A stretch of DNA of 64,000 bases from assembly GCF_000429445.1 (NCBI RefSeq), contig NZ_AUBW01000011.1:62001-126000 (forward strand), in the 5' to 3' direction. Origin of the DNA: Algoriphagus terrigena DSM 22685. Its GTDB lineage: Bacteria; Bacteroidota; Bacteroidia; Cytophagales; Cyclobacteriaceae. Under the pieces are notes generated by a model. It made no database searches, had not been told where the DNA came from, and worked only from the letters and a program-made list of their open reading frames with translations. The translations under genes were made by a program, and so were the position numbers. Numbering within the stretch: the first letter of the stretch is position 1; each line of letters starts with the position of its first letter. Shown here piece by piece: positions 34,117 to 43,222 of the stretch.

Positions 34117-36417
34117 ATGATGCCAAAATTGCCATTTTTGAAAAAAGAGAAGTCAGCGACTTCAACTTCTCTCAGCACAGGGGATCGCAGTGAGATCTTC
34201 CGGGCGTCCAGAAGGGATTTCCTGAAAATCGGCTCACTCGCCACCGGCGGATTTGTCTTGGGGATCAATTTCCAATGCAGCGGACCCAAGGGAGAACTGA
34301 TCACCTTTGCTCCCAACGTCTTTGTCAGCATCGGATCGGACAATATCGTCACCATCCTGGCGCACCGCTCCGAGATGGGAACGGGGATTCGCACCTCGCT
34401 TCCGATGATTGTCGCAGACGAACTTGGAGCGGATTGGAGCAAAGTGAGAATCGTCCAAGCCGAAGGAGATGAAGAAAAGTACGGCAACCAGAATACAGAT
34501 GGGTCTTTCTCCGTGAGGATGTTTTACGAGCCGATGAAAAAGGCCGGAGCCACGGCCCGCTACCTGCTAGTGCAGGCTGCCGCAAAGGAGTGGGGCGTGG
34601 ATCCGTCAGAATGCGATACCGAGGCCAGCCATGTTATCTTGAAGGGTGGAAGTAAGAAGATTCCCTTTGGTGATTTGGTCGCTCAAATCCAAACCATGGA
34701 ACTGCCAAAAGATGAGCAGCTGACTTGGAAGGAATTTTCCAGCTACAAATTGGTGGGAACCGATGTTCCCATCTATGATGCGCAAGATATTGCGACGGGC
34801 AAAGCTGTCTTTGGTGCCGATGTGAATCTGCCCAATATGTTGATCGCGGTGGTTAGGCGGAGTCCGGTGGTGGGCGCAAAAGCTGTTTCTTTCAACGATG
34901 AAAAGGCTTTGGCAATACCGGGTGTGAAGAAAGTTGTAAAGATCGACGGTGCGGGACTTCCGACTGCCTTGGATAAGCCGCTTGAAGGAATAGCCGTATT
35001 GGCAGAAAATACCTGGGCAGCAATCAAGGGCAGCGAGGCACTCGAGGTTGAGTGGGATTTGGGCCCCAACCAGACTTATAATTCCAGCGCGCAGCTTCAG
35101 GAAATGCTGAAAAGTACTGCGTCTGCAGGTACTGTGAAGAGGCAACGGGGAGATTTTTCCAAGGCAAAGTCTTCCTCAGGAAAAGTAATTGAAAAGACCT
35201 ATCTGGCGCCATTCTACGCGCATTCTACCATCGAGCCGCCTGCGGCTATCGCAGATGTCAAAGCTGATGGCTCGGTGGAAATCTGGGCGCCAAGTCAACA
35301 TCCCCAGTGGGCAAGGGGTGCGGTGGCAGGCGCTTTGGGAGTGGAGCTTCCAAAAGTAAAACTCAATGTTACGCTGCTGGGTGGGGGATTTGGGCGAAAA
35401 TCCAAACCCGATTATGTGGTGGAGGCGGCGCTGCTTTCCAAAGCAGCTGGGGTCCCGGTACGGGTGCAATGGACCAGATCTTGTGATCTTCATCACGATT
35501 ACTACCATTCCCACAGTGCTCAGCGAATCGTGGCTACCCTAGATGATTCTGGAAATCTAAGCGGTTGGAATCATCACACGGTGTTCCCAGCGATCGGTGC
35601 GGGGCTCGATGCTGCGCCTCCTTCTGACGGTGAATTGGATCTTGGCTGCCGCGATTTCCCATACGATGTTCCAAATATTCGCATCGAGTCCCACGAGACT
35701 ACCGCACATACCCGCATTGGATGGCTGCGTTCGGTGAGCAATATTCATCATGCCTTTGCGATCGGTTCGATGTTGGATGAGATCGCAGAGTCCAAAGGGG
35801 TCGATCCAGTTGATCAGGCGATTGCGCTTTTGGGTGAAGATAAAGATCTGGTCTTTGCTGGTGAGATGGTCGGAGACTATGGCAACTACGGAGAGAAAAT
35901 CGAAGACTTCCCGTGGAGTACTGCACGTATGAAAAAGGTGATCGAGACCGTAGCAGAAAAATCAAATTGGAAGGCTAATCTCGCCGCTGGCAAAGCCATT
36001 GGATTTGCTGCCCATAAGAGTTTCTTGACCTACGTGGCCTGTGTAGTCACGGTGGAAAAGGATGCCGCTGGTAATCTTCTCATTCCTGAGGTCCACTATG
36101 CCGTGGATTGTGGTATCGCTGTGAATACCGACCGGGTTCGGTCGCAGTTTGAGGGTGGGGCGCAGTTTGCAACCAGTTTGGCGACCACTTCTGCGATTAC
36201 TTTGGAAAATGGCAAAGTGGTCCAAAACAACTTTGACACCTACCAGATCATCCGAATGCCCCAGGCTCCCAAAAAGATCCATGTGCACATCGTGCCGAGC
36301 AAGGAGAAGCCGACAGGAGTGGGTGAGCCGCCGGTGCCGCCCTTCATCCCTGCATTGGCCAATGCGGTGTATAAGTTGACGGGTAAAAGGAATTACGAAT
36401 TGCCGTTCAAGGCGTAA
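34117..36417 (+). CDS. Molybdopterin-binding subunit, xanthine dehydrogenase/IorB family
   Basis: 766 residues, catalytic subunit of an aldehyde- or N-heterocycle-hydroxylating molybdenum enzyme. A twin-arginine signal (ASRRDFLKIGSLATGG) starts about residue 30, so the enzyme is periplasmic or outer-face. The Moco domain contains the glycine motif LLGGGFGRKSKPDY near 421 and the active-site glutamate in GVGEPPVPP near 734. Length and motif order are typical of IorB-type subunits. It lies 21 bp after the iron-sulfur subunit, so the two form one operon. The physiological substrate cannot be inferred. A second gene of this family starts at the right edge. Confidence 0.94.
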   Translation: MMPKLPFLKKEKSATSTSLSTGDRSEIFRASRRDFLKIGSLATGGFVLGINFQCSGPKGELITFAPNVFVSIGSDNIVTILAHRSEMGTGIRTSLPMIVADELGADWSKVRIVQAEGDEEKYGNQNTDGSFSVRMFYEPMKKAGATARYLLVQAAAKEWGVDPSECDTEASHVILKGGSKKIPFGDLVAQIQTMELPKDEQLTWKEFSSYKLVGTDVPIYDAQDIATGKAVFGADVNLPNMLIAVVRRSPVVGAKAVSFNDEKALAIPGVKKVVKIDGAGLPTALDKPLEGIAVLAENTWAAIKGSEALEVEWDLGPNQTYNSSAQLQEMLKSTASAGTVKRQRGDFSKAKSSSGKVIEKTYLAPFYAHSTIEPPAAIADVKADGSVEIWAPSQHPQWARGAVAGALGVELPKVKLNVTLLGGGFGRKSKPDYVVEAALLSKAAGVPVRVQWTRSCDLHHDYYHSHSAQRIVATLDDSGNLSGWNHHTVFPAIGAGLDAAPPSDGELDLGCRDFPYDVPNIRIESHETTAHTRIGWLRSVSNIHHAFAIGSMLDEIAESKGVDPVDQAIALLGEDKDLVFAGEMVGDYGNYGEKIEDFPWSTARMKKVIETVAEKSNWKANLAAGKAIGFAAHKSFLTYVACVVTVEKDAAGNLLIPEVHYAVDCGIAVNTDRVRSQFEGGAQFATSLATTSAITLENGKVVQNNFDTYQIIRMPQAPKKIHVHIVPSKEKPTGVGEPPVPPFIPALANAVYKLTGKRNYELPFKA

Positions 36418-36616
36418 TAAGTATTTCCAAAAGACAGTCAGATCAAAGCCCGGGACAGTTTGTTAGTTCTCCACTGGTTTCGGTTTGACTGTTTTTTTTA
36501 GACTGGATTTCTGATTTTCAGTTTGCGGATTCATCTCGCTTTCCAACTTCAGAACTCTATTTTTTAAGGGCAAGTCCGACCGCAGGGGACTTATCAATTG
36601 ATAATTATCAGGTCCA

Positions 36617-36652
36617 ACAAAAAAAACCGGGGAAGAATATCTCCCCCGGTTT
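36617..36652 (-). terminator. Orphan intrinsic-terminator-like hairpin
   Basis: Stem AAACCGGGG (36624-36632) with CCCCGGTTT (36644-36652), loop 11 nt, followed on the minus strand by a run of about eight T. It points leftward, yet no minus-strand gene lies upstream, so it may end an unannotated small RNA or work poorly as the reverse terminator of the oxidoreductase operon. Confidence 0.6.
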
Positions 36653-37002
36653 CGGACTAACAATTACCCAATCTATCTATTAATTTATTTTTAACCCAAG
36701 CCAATCGGTTCAGCCCGGTTGTCTGGTGGACTTTCTCCAACTGCTTATTCTTTCAAATTTGTGCTGCTTATCATTGGCGTTCAGATGCGCTTTGCTGACT
36801 TGGCTTACCGACCTCAAGACGGGTTAGTTCCTTTAGAACTCGAATTAGGTGTTTAGAAAATTTAATACAACAAGTAGAATCTGACGCTTTATTTTTGTGT
36901 TTGTCGGCTCAACTTTACGAAAAAAAATAATTAAGTATACTTGATTATCGGTTTTTATTTTGGGTAAAGGAGATTTTGAAAAAATAATTTTAGGAAAGTC
37001 GG
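36653..37002. other. AT-rich intergenic region
   Basis: No gene seen in this part of the 786-bp gap that starts at 36418. An exact TAnnTTTG string (TATTTTTG, 36890-36897) occurs on the plus strand, but in AT-rich sequence without a -33 element it may be chance. No minus-strand promoter for the orphan terminator at 36617-36652 was found. Confidence 0.4.
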
Positions 37003-37036
37003 TTTTAATCCGGTACTGCGGCATTTTTTATCTTTG
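37003..37036 (+). promoter_or_regulatory. Promoter upstream of the short frame and propeller gene
   Basis: TTTT at 37003-37006, spacer 22 nt, and an exact -7 box TATCTTTG at 37029-37036. Transcription would start near 37043, exactly at the ATG of a 38-codon frame. Confidence 0.55.
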
Positions 37037-37042
37037 TATTAG

Positions 37043-37159
37043 ATGAAGATTTTTCAACCATATTTATCAGCTGATGAGGTCGAGCAGATCAATCCTTGGG
37101 GATCGCTCCTTTTTCGCGGTCGTCTGCTTGGGAATAATCTGAATTTTACCTGTATTTAA
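37043..37159 (+). CDS. Possible leaderless 38-aa peptide or leader frame
   Basis: A short frame starting MKIFQPYLSADEVEQINPWG and ending in LNFTCI. Its ATG coincides with the predicted transcription start of the TATCTTTG promoter, which would make a leaderless message. It has no recognised family; the N-terminal half reads like a normal soluble protein and the frame may be a remnant of a longer gene. It ends 44 bp before the propeller gene, so it could also be a leader peptide. Weakly supported. Confidence 0.3.
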   Translation: MKIFQPYLSADEVEQINPWGSLLFRGRLLGNNLNFTCI

Positions 37160-37203
37160 GTCGACAAAATCTTTTCTCGTATTTTTGACTTACTCAGATA
37201 GTC

Positions 37204-38064
37204 ATGTGTAAACTATTTCCGCTCCTGTTTTTTCTTTCCGTTTCAACTTTTGCCCAGCAGACCTCCGACTCTCTTTATTTGCCAGGAATACTAATAGGAA
37301 CGATAGGAAACCCGATTTTAGAAGAAATGAGCGGTATGGCATTTTCAAAAAACCATCCGGATAAATTCTATACTCATACCGACAGTGGAGGAGAGGCTGC
37401 GGTGTATGTCTTGGACTCTCTGGGGAATGAGCTCGGGAAAATAACGCTAGAAGGCGTGGAAAACCGGGACTGGGAAGATATCGCGGTGGGCCCGGGCCCC
37501 GGAGGAAAGTCGTATGTCTACTTGGGCGAAATCGGCGACAATTTGGGTGTTCATCAGGCGGTCGAGGTCTATCGGTTTCCCGAGCCCGACGATCTTTCAA
37601 GAAACGTAACGATTAAACCTCAGGTGCTAACGTTTACCTATCCGGAGGGCGCCAGAGATGCCGAAAGTTTGTTTGTGGACCCGATTTCAGGAGACTTATT
37701 TGTGGTGTCCAAAAGGGACAAACAAAACACGCTTTTTCGCATCAAATCGACTGATTTTGGTAAGGACGACGTCGTGGCGGAACGGTTGGTCCAGCTTCCG
37801 CTCACGAGTGCAACAGCGTCGGACATCAGTCAGGATGGAAGCCGGATCCTGATCAAAAATTACTTTAAGGTTTACTGTTGGGACAGAAAAGCTGGAGAAA
37901 CGATATTAGAAGCACTTTCAAGATCTCCAAAGGAACTTCCCTATGTGCCGGAACCGCAGGGCGAGGCAATTGGGTTTCGTCCAGACGGAAAGGCATATTA
38001 TACGATCAGTGAAAAGCGGTTTGACATCAAGCCCGTGTTGTATTTTTATCCTTCGAAAAACTGA
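37204..38064 (+). CDS. Secreted beta-propeller-like protein
   Basis: 286 residues with a clear signal peptide (MCKLFPLLFFLSVSTFAQQ), so exported to the periplasm or beyond. The mature part has short repeated strands with DSGGEAAVYVLDSLG, NRDWEDIAVGPGP, YLGEIGDN and ARDAESLFVDP, a pattern found in phytase-like or SdiA-regulated-type propellers that often bind calcium through such acidic loops. I cannot assign a substrate. It is 3 bp before the CtlX gene, so the two are co-transcribed, but a functional link is not evident. Confidence 0.8.
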   Translation: MCKLFPLLFFLSVSTFAQQTSDSLYLPGILIGTIGNPILEEMSGMAFSKNHPDKFYTHTDSGGEAAVYVLDSLGNELGKITLEGVENRDWEDIAVGPGPGGKSYVYLGEIGDNLGVHQAVEVYRFPEPDDLSRNVTIKPQVLTFTYPEGARDAESLFVDPISGDLFVVSKRDKQNTLFRIKSTDFGKDDVVAERLVQLPLTSATASDISQDGSRILIKNYFKVYCWDRKAGETILEALSRSPKELPYVPEPQGEAIGFRPDGKAYYTISEKRFDIKPVLYFYPSKN

Positions 38065-38067
38065 GTC

Positions 38068-39000
38068 ATGCAAACCAGCGCCACTGTTCTTATGGTTCGT
38101 CCCGCCAACTTTGGGTTTAATCCCGAGACTGCGGAAAACAACTTTTACCAGCGAAAGGATGATCGCGGCGCCGGGGAAATCCGGGAACTGGCAAGAAAGG
38201 AATTTGACGGTTTTGTGGCTTTGCTCAGAGATCAGCGAGTAAATGTATTCGTCGTTGAAGACTCGGAAAGTCCAGCAAAGCCTGACGCAGTGTTTCCCAA
38301 CAACTGGTTTAGCACCCATCCTGACGGCAAATTGATCCTGTACCCGATGTTTTCTCCAGTCAGACGGCTGGAGCGTAGAAAAGACATTGTGGAGGGCTTG
38401 ATCCATTCCGGGTTTAGGGTAACCGAGATTCTGGATCTGAGTTTTTTCGAAGAAAGCGGACAGTTTTTGGAGGGAACGGGTAGCATGGTCATGGATCATC
38501 AGGCAAAGGTGATTTATGCCTGTTTTTCGCAACGGACGCATCGGGTGCCCTTGGACTATGTCGGCAAGCTATTGGGGTATAAAGTAATCGGATTTCATGC
38601 GGTGCAGGAAGTTAATGGTGAGTTTGGTCCGATCTATCACAGCAATGTAATGATGCACATCGGGACGGACCTGGCGGTGGTCTGCCTGGATAGCATTCGC
38701 AAAGCCTCCGAAAAACAACGGGTTCAAGAGTCCTTGACCAAGTCAGGCAAAAAAGTCATTCCCATTACGCTGAAACAAAAATCGAACTTTGCGGGGAATA
38801 TGCTGGAGGTGAGCAATGACGGCGGAGAGCGGTTTACGGTGATGTCTCAAGCTGCTCTTGACTCGCTGTCCGTGGGGCAGATCCAGTCTATCGAACGCTA
38901 TACGACGATCATCAGTCCCGAGATCCCAACCATCGAAAAGCTTGGCGGAGGCAGCGCCCGCTGCATGATGGCGGAGATTTTTTTATCGAAAGGTCAGTAG
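38068..39000 (+). CDS. ctlX: Citrulline utilization hydrolase CtlX (arginine-deiminase fold)
   Basis: 310 residues of the amidinotransferase/arginine deiminase superfamily, expected to hydrolyse citrulline to ornithine, CO2 and ammonia. The sequence begins with the family pattern VLMVRPANFGFNPETAENN, then FPNNWFSTHPDG near residue 77, GTGSMVMDH near 140, SNVMMHIG near 192 and the probable catalytic cysteine in GGGSARCMMAEI near 298. No signal peptide, so cytoplasmic. It directly follows the propeller gene. A dimethylargininase-type activity on other guanidino compounds is the main alternative. Confidence 0.88.
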   Translation: MQTSATVLMVRPANFGFNPETAENNFYQRKDDRGAGEIRELARKEFDGFVALLRDQRVNVFVVEDSESPAKPDAVFPNNWFSTHPDGKLILYPMFSPVRRLERRKDIVEGLIHSGFRVTEILDLSFFEESGQFLEGTGSMVMDHQAKVIYACFSQRTHRVPLDYVGKLLGYKVIGFHAVQEVNGEFGPIYHSNVMMHIGTDLAVVCLDSIRKASEKQRVQESLTKSGKKVIPITLKQKSNFAGNMLEVSNDGGERFTVMSQAALDSLSVGQIQSIERYTTIISPEIPTIEKLGGGSARCMMAEIFLSKGQ

Positions 39001-39009
39001 CCAGCGCAC

Positions 39010-39040
39010 AAAAAAAGCCGTGAGAGCGGACACTCACGGC
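39010..39040 (-). terminator. Terminator of purB
   Basis: Perfect 8-bp stem GCCGTGAG / CTCACGGC (39017-39024 and 39033-39040) followed on the minus strand by seven T. It lies 27 bp past the purB stop and 10 bp past the convergent ctlX stop, without a T-tract for the plus strand. Confidence 0.85.
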
Positions 39041-39066
39041 GGTGGAGACTGATTGATCGCCAATAT

Positions 39067-40410
39067 TTAAATCCCCGTGTAATTAAACGGAGTAATCTGA
39101 CTCAATTCGGCCTTCAAAGCATCCGAAATCGGCAAGTTTGCGATGAATTCGCGGATCGAGGTTTCGGTGATTTTGGAATTGGTGCGCGTCAGATCTTTCA
39201 GCGCTTCATACGGCTTCGGAAAGGCTTCTCTTCTTAGGATGGTTTGGATCGCCTCGGCTACAACTGCCCAGTTGTCTTCCAGATCGGCGTCGATTGCCGC
39301 ACGGTTTAGCTCAAGCTTGCCCAGTCCTTTTTGCAAAGACTCCAGGGAGATGAGCATGTGTGCCAAAGGCACCCCGATCACCCGCAACACCGTACTGTCG
39401 GTCAGGTCACGCTGCAGTCTGGAGATCGGAAGTTTGGCGGCCAAGTGCTCCAGCAGGGCATTGGCAATGCCGAGGTTTCCCTCCGCATTTTCGAAGTCAA
39501 TTGGATTGACCTTGTGTGGCATCGCGGAGGAGCCGATCTCTCCGGCTTTGATCTTTTGCTTGAAATAGTTCATGGCCACGTATTGCCACACGTCCTTGGA
39601 CAGGTCGAGCAGAATGGTGTTGATACGCTTCAGCCCATCAAAAGTCGCGGCAAGATTGTCATAATGCTCAATCTGAGTAGTTGGATACGAACGCTCCAGC
39701 CCGAGGAAATTCTCCACGAATGTGAATGCAAATTCGTTCCAATCCATCTCCGGATAGGCCACCTGATGGGCATTCATGTTGCCGGTTGCCCCGCCGAACT
39801 TGGCGGAATAGGGAACTTGCTCGAGGAGCTCCAGTTGTTTTTTCAACCGAACCACAAAGACATTGATTTCTTTGCCCAGTCTGGTTGGGGAGGCAGGCTG
39901 TCCATGGGTCTTGGCAAGCATGGGAATGTCACTCCACTCTTCAGCCAAGTCTGTCAATCGCTCGATCACCTCACCCAAAAGCGGTAAAATCACCTCCTGA
40001 AGCCCATTTTTCAGCATCAGCGGTGTTGCGGTGTTGTTGATGTCCTGAGAAGTGAGTCCAAAGTGGATGAACTCTTTGTAAGGCTCCAGACCCAGCCCGT
40101 CAAACTTTTCCTTCAGAAAGTACTCCACAGCCTTGACGTCGTGATTGGTTGTACGCTCGGTGGTCTTGATCCATTCGGCGTCCTCAATGCTAAACTGCTT
40201 GACCAAGTCACGGAGCTTTTGAAAGAAAGAGTGGTCAAAGTCTTCCAGTTGCGGAAGTGGTATCTGACTGAGCGCGATGAAATACTCCACCTCCACATGT
40301 ACTCGATATTTGATCAGGGCAAATTCAGAGAAAAAGGCACGTAGTGGGGCAGTTTTGCCGGCATAGCGGCCATCTACCGATGAGACGGCTGTCAGGGCAT
40401 TTAATTCCAT
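39067..40410 (-). CDS. purB: Adenylosuccinate lyase
   Basis: 447 residues. Fumarase/aspartase-superfamily lyase of purine synthesis, splitting SAICAR to AICAR and adenylosuccinate to AMP, each with release of fumarate; cytoplasmic tetramer. The superfamily signature GSSAMPHKVNPIDFENAEGN lies near residue 289, KTHGQPASPTRLG near 164, and TTNHDVKAVEYFL near 87. Length is normal. It is the E. coli-like PurB type by these motifs. It stands alone on the minus strand with its own -7 box at 40462 and terminator at 39010. Confidence 0.97.
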   Translation of the reverse strand: MELNALTAVSSVDGRYAGKTAPLRAFFSEFALIKYRVHVEVEYFIALSQIPLPQLEDFDHSFFQKLRDLVKQFSIEDAEWIKTTERTTNHDVKAVEYFLKEKFDGLGLEPYKEFIHFGLTSQDINNTATPLMLKNGLQEVILPLLGEVIERLTDLAEEWSDIPMLAKTHGQPASPTRLGKEINVFVVRLKKQLELLEQVPYSAKFGGATGNMNAHQVAYPEMDWNEFAFTFVENFLGLERSYPTTQIEHYDNLAATFDGLKRINTILLDLSKDVWQYVAMNYFKQKIKAGEIGSSAMPHKVNPIDFENAEGNLGIANALLEHLAAKLPISRLQRDLTDSTVLRVIGVPLAHMLISLESLQKGLGKLELNRAAIDADLEDNWAVVAEAIQTILRREAFPKPYEALKDLTRTNSKITETSIREFIANLPISDALKAELSQITPFNYTGI

Positions 40411-40461
40411 TCTGTTTTAATTTGGCGGAGCAAAGAATTTGGGTCCGATTTTCGGAAGCCG

Positions 40462-40469
40462 CAAAGTTA
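40462..40469 (-). promoter_or_regulatory. Bacteroidota -7 box upstream of purB
   Basis: Minus-strand TAACTTTG matches TAnnTTTG; transcription would start near 40455, about 45 nt before the purB ATG. No well-placed -33 TTTG. Confidence 0.45.
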
Positions 40470-40593
40470 AGCCATTGCCCTCAAAATCGGGATTTAACCG
40501 CGATAATTATCCGTCTCAGACAAACTTACTTTTCACTTTTGGGGTTTAGAGTGGAAATTCCGCTGCGAATGCCGGTTTTCCCAGTTTTGGGCT

Positions 40594-40601
40594 TAATTTT
40601 G
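40594..40601 (+). promoter_or_regulatory. Bacteroidota -7 box upstream of the ferredoxin reductase
   Basis: TAATTTTG, an exact TAnnTTTG match, 22 nt before the ATG at 40623. The -33 position is not conserved. Confidence 0.45.
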
Positions 40602-40622
40602 CAGCCAAATCACCAAGTTCAG

Positions 40623-41726
40623 ATGTTCAATTTCTTCAAGAAAAAGAAAGAAGAGGTAAAAGTCAATCCGTTTTTGCCGCTTAAAGTAAGAGAAGTAGTA
40701 CGAGAAACTGCCGACACAGTCACGCTGTATTTTGAGCAGCCTGAGCCATTTTTAGACTACAAGCCCGGCCAGTTTTTGACTTTGGTGATGGAGTTTGAGG
40801 GCAAAGAGCAACGCAGATCTTACTCGCTTTGCACCTCGCCATTTGTGGATCCGTTTCCCGGTATCACGGTCAAGCGAGTCCAAGACGGACTTTTTTCCAA
40901 CTTTCTGAACGAGAAAATCTTCCCTGGAAAGACCATAAACGTCTTGAAACCGCTGGGGCATTTTACGACGGATTTTCATTCCAAAAACCGCAGACATTTC
41001 TTCCTGATCGGAGGAGGCAGCGGCATCACGCCCTTGATGGGGATACTCAAATCAGTCCTTGTAAACGAGCCCAATTCGATCATAACGCTGATCTACAGCA
41101 GTCGGAATGAAGAGCAAATCATCTTCAGAGACCAGCTTAATCTGCTGGAAAAAGCCAATCCCGAACGGCTGAAGGTAATCCATAACCTCAGCCAGCCTTC
41201 TGAAAGCTGGACTGGCCGGAAAGGGAGACTTTCCGTTGGCGTGCTGAAAGAACTCATCGCCCGTGCGGAATATGAACAGCGATACGAGGAAGTCTACTTC
41301 ATGTGTGGTCCTGACGGGATCATGAGCGCGGCGAAGGAAATCCTCCAGGAACTGGGAGTTGACAAAGAGCGCATTCATCAGGAAAACTTCTTCTCGGCTG
41401 CTGCCCATCTGGCACACGAGGAGGCGCTGGCAGGAATCAGCCACGGCATCCTTTCCCGGGACGTTACGATTGTATTAGAAGGGGAGGAAAATCTGGTCAC
41501 GGTCGACCCCTCCAAGACTGTATTGGAAGCGGGACTTGCAGCGGATTTGAACATGCCTTACAGCTGCCAAAGTGGACTTTGTACCGCCTGCCGCGGAAAA
41601 TTACTGAGCGGTGAGGTGAAGATGGATGAGGACGCGGGACTGAGCGAAAAGGAAATTGCCTCCGGATACATACTTTGCTGCGTGTCCAGACCGCTCACCG
41701 ACGACGTCAAAATCAACATCGAATAA
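40623..41726 (+). CDS. Flavin ferredoxin reductase with [2Fe-2S] domain (PaaE/Hmp-type)
   Basis: 367 residues passing electrons between NAD(P)H, FAD and a [2Fe-2S] centre. The FAD-binding RRSYSLCTS is near residue 63, the nucleotide-binding GGGSGITPLMG near 130 and CGPDGIM near 227. The C-terminal ferredoxin domain has CQSGLCTACRG near 314 and a further cysteine pair in ILCCVS near 352. This domain order is that of phenylacetyl-CoA epoxidase reductase PaaE and relatives, but no other paa gene is present, so the partner oxygenase is unknown. The ATG at 40623 fits the promoter box and family N-terminus (VNPFLPLKVREVVRET); longer versions would run into purB. Confidence 0.92.
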   Translation: MFNFFKKKKEEVKVNPFLPLKVREVVRETADTVTLYFEQPEPFLDYKPGQFLTLVMEFEGKEQRRSYSLCTSPFVDPFPGITVKRVQDGLFSNFLNEKIFPGKTINVLKPLGHFTTDFHSKNRRHFFLIGGGSGITPLMGILKSVLVNEPNSIITLIYSSRNEEQIIFRDQLNLLEKANPERLKVIHNLSQPSESWTGRKGRLSVGVLKELIARAEYEQRYEEVYFMCGPDGIMSAAKEILQELGVDKERIHQENFFSAAAHLAHEEALAGISHGILSRDVTIVLEGEENLVTVDPSKTVLEAGLAADLNMPYSCQSGLCTACRGKLLSGEVKMDEDAGLSEKEIASGYILCCVSRPLTDDVKINIE

Positions 41727-41737
41727 ACCGCGACATC

Positions 41738-42232
41738 TTGGAACTACAGGAAATCCGAACCATCTACCGGGACACAGAGCGACTCACCGTTCTACTGTTG
41801 ATACTTGCTTTGCCGGCATTTGCGATGGTGTATCTCTACCAAAGTTCTGGCAAGATCGATTGGGGATTGCCGCAAGTTCCCGAGTTTTTGGAATGGGCGT
41901 TGGCAGGCTTTTCGGCGATGATCCTAGTGGCTCACTATGTGATCTTCCAAGGGAAAATCAAATTAGCCCTTGACCAGCCTGAACTTCTTGAAAAAGTAAA
42001 AACCTATTGTCAGGCCACGAAACAGCGCTTTTGGATACTTTTTTTGGTTTCTCTCTTGGCTACGCTGGGGTTGCTTTTGACTCAAAACCCAATCTTCACC
42101 CTGACCTTTGCGGTGACGATGGTTTTCTTTTCGCTGGGTAAGCCGAGTCCCGACCGGATGGCTCGCTTGATGAAGCTGAAAAAAGAAGACCGGGAGCTCA
42201 TCAGAGAAGCGTCCCGGCCGGAGATCAGTTAG
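41738..42232 (+). CDS. Small membrane protein of unknown function
   Basis: About 164 residues, probably starting at the TTG at 41738 (giving MELQEIRTIYRDTERLTVLL), directly after the reductase stop; an alternative TTG at 41675 would overlap the reductase. Four hydrophobic segments come as two pairs: RLTVLLLILALPAFAMVYLY and LAGFSAMILVAHYVIF, then FWILFLVSLLATLGLLL and FTLTFAVTMVFFSLG. The C-terminus is charged (LKKEDRELIREA). No family recognised. The close spacing suggests co-transcription with the reductase. Confidence 0.7.
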   Translation: MELQEIRTIYRDTERLTVLLLILALPAFAMVYLYQSSGKIDWGLPQVPEFLEWALAGFSAMILVAHYVIFQGKIKLALDQPELLEKVKTYCQATKQRFWILFLVSLLATLGLLLTQNPIFTLTFAVTMVFFSLGKPSPDRMARLMKLKKEDRELIREASRPEIS

Positions 42233-42235
42233 AAA

Positions 42236-42259
42236 TTTGAGATTATACTCAATCTCAAA
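42236..42259. repeat. Inverted repeat between convergent genes
   Basis: Perfect 9-bp arms TTTGAGATT and AATCTCAAA around ATACTC. It sits between converging stop codons and may work as a weak two-way terminator, though there is no T-tract. Confidence 0.4.
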
Positions 42260-42277
42260 CCTTAGATTTCAAATCTC

Positions 42278-43204
42278 TCAATTCTCAATGGTAATGTTTC
42301 CTGAGGAGATATTTCCGCGGATCCAGTTGGGCGATCCATTGTCTATCTCCAGGCTTTTGCCGGTATTGACACTGCCCACTTTCAGATTTCCTGATGAAGC
42401 CTTCAGCGAGAAGTTGTAGGATTTCAGATCGGAGCTAGTCTGCACACGGAAATTGCCCGAGGTACCGCTGAATTTCGTGTTGGGACCCAGGTCAACATTG
42501 GTAGCCCTCACGTTGCCAGAGGTGAACTGGAGCGTTCCCAATGGGCCGGCATTGTTGATTTTGGCATTGCCGGAGGTGAGTTTTACATTGATCTCTCCAT
42601 CCACTCCGTCAGCGTCGAGCGAGCCGCTGGTGGATTCGTAGTCGAGGTTTCCCTTCACTCGGTAGAAGTTGCCGTTGCCGGAAGTCAGCCCGCTGGAGAC
42701 ATTTCCTGAAACTCCGTCAGCGGTGAGGTTACCGGAAGTCGCACTGATAGACAGATCGCCAGTGATGTTGGTGGCGGTAATATTTCCCGAGCTGACTCGC
42801 AGGGAGGTGTTGTCATTGGAGATATTCTCCACGATGACGTTTCCTGAACTGCCCCTGACATCCAGCGCAATGCCTTCCGGACCGGTGATATTGAGGTATC
42901 CCTTGTTTTTGGTGTTCCAGTTGTAGTTGTTTTGCTTGCGGGCATGGCTGATCTTCAGCACATCGCCGACGGTGACAAATACTATGTCCTGATCCGAATT
43001 GTTGGACTCGAGGTAGGCTTCGACATTGACGTCGGAGGCAGCGCCGCCCTTGTAGGTGACATTGAGCCAGCCGCTTTCTATTTCGATTCTCTTGATTCCT
43101 GAGTAGGCCTTTTTGGAGTCTACCAGCACGTTTTGGGCAAACGCTGCCATGCTCATGACCGTCAGGGTCAGCGCAAGAAATGATTTTCTAAGTGTAGTGT
43201 TCAT
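42278..43204 (-). CDS. Exported DUF4097-type beta-strand repeat protein
   Basis: 308 residues with a signal peptide (MNTTLRKSFLALTLTVMSMAAFAQN). The mature protein is a ladder of short strands with a recurring SGN motif (SSGNVIVENI, SSGNITATNITG, TSGNLTADGVSG, TSGNAKI and more), typical of the DUF4097/head-GIN family beta-solenoid found behind ECF sigma/anti-sigma genes in Bacteroidota. Function is unknown; an envelope or surface adhesive role is often guessed. It is the last gene of the five-gene sigma-factor operon, 18 bp after the second barrel. Confidence 0.88.
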   Translation of the reverse strand: MNTTLRKSFLALTLTVMSMAAFAQNVLVDSKKAYSGIKRIEIESGWLNVTYKGGAASDVNVEAYLESNNSDQDIVFVTVGDVLKISHARKQNNYNWNTKNKGYLNITGPEGIALDVRGSSGNVIVENISNDNTSLRVSSGNITATNITGDLSISATSGNLTADGVSGNVSSGLTSGNGNFYRVKGNLDYESTSGSLDADGVDGEINVKLTSGNAKINNAGPLGTLQFTSGNVRATNVDLGPNTKFSGTSGNFRVQTSSDLKSYNFSLKASSGNLKVGSVNTGKSLEIDNGSPNWIRGNISSGNITIEN

Positions 43205-43222
43205 AGCAATTGAAGATTGTGA

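Noticed and set aside
40344..40622. N-terminal extension of the ferredoxin reductase
   Set aside because: It would overlap purB and run through the -7 box at 40594; the ATG at 40623 fits the family.
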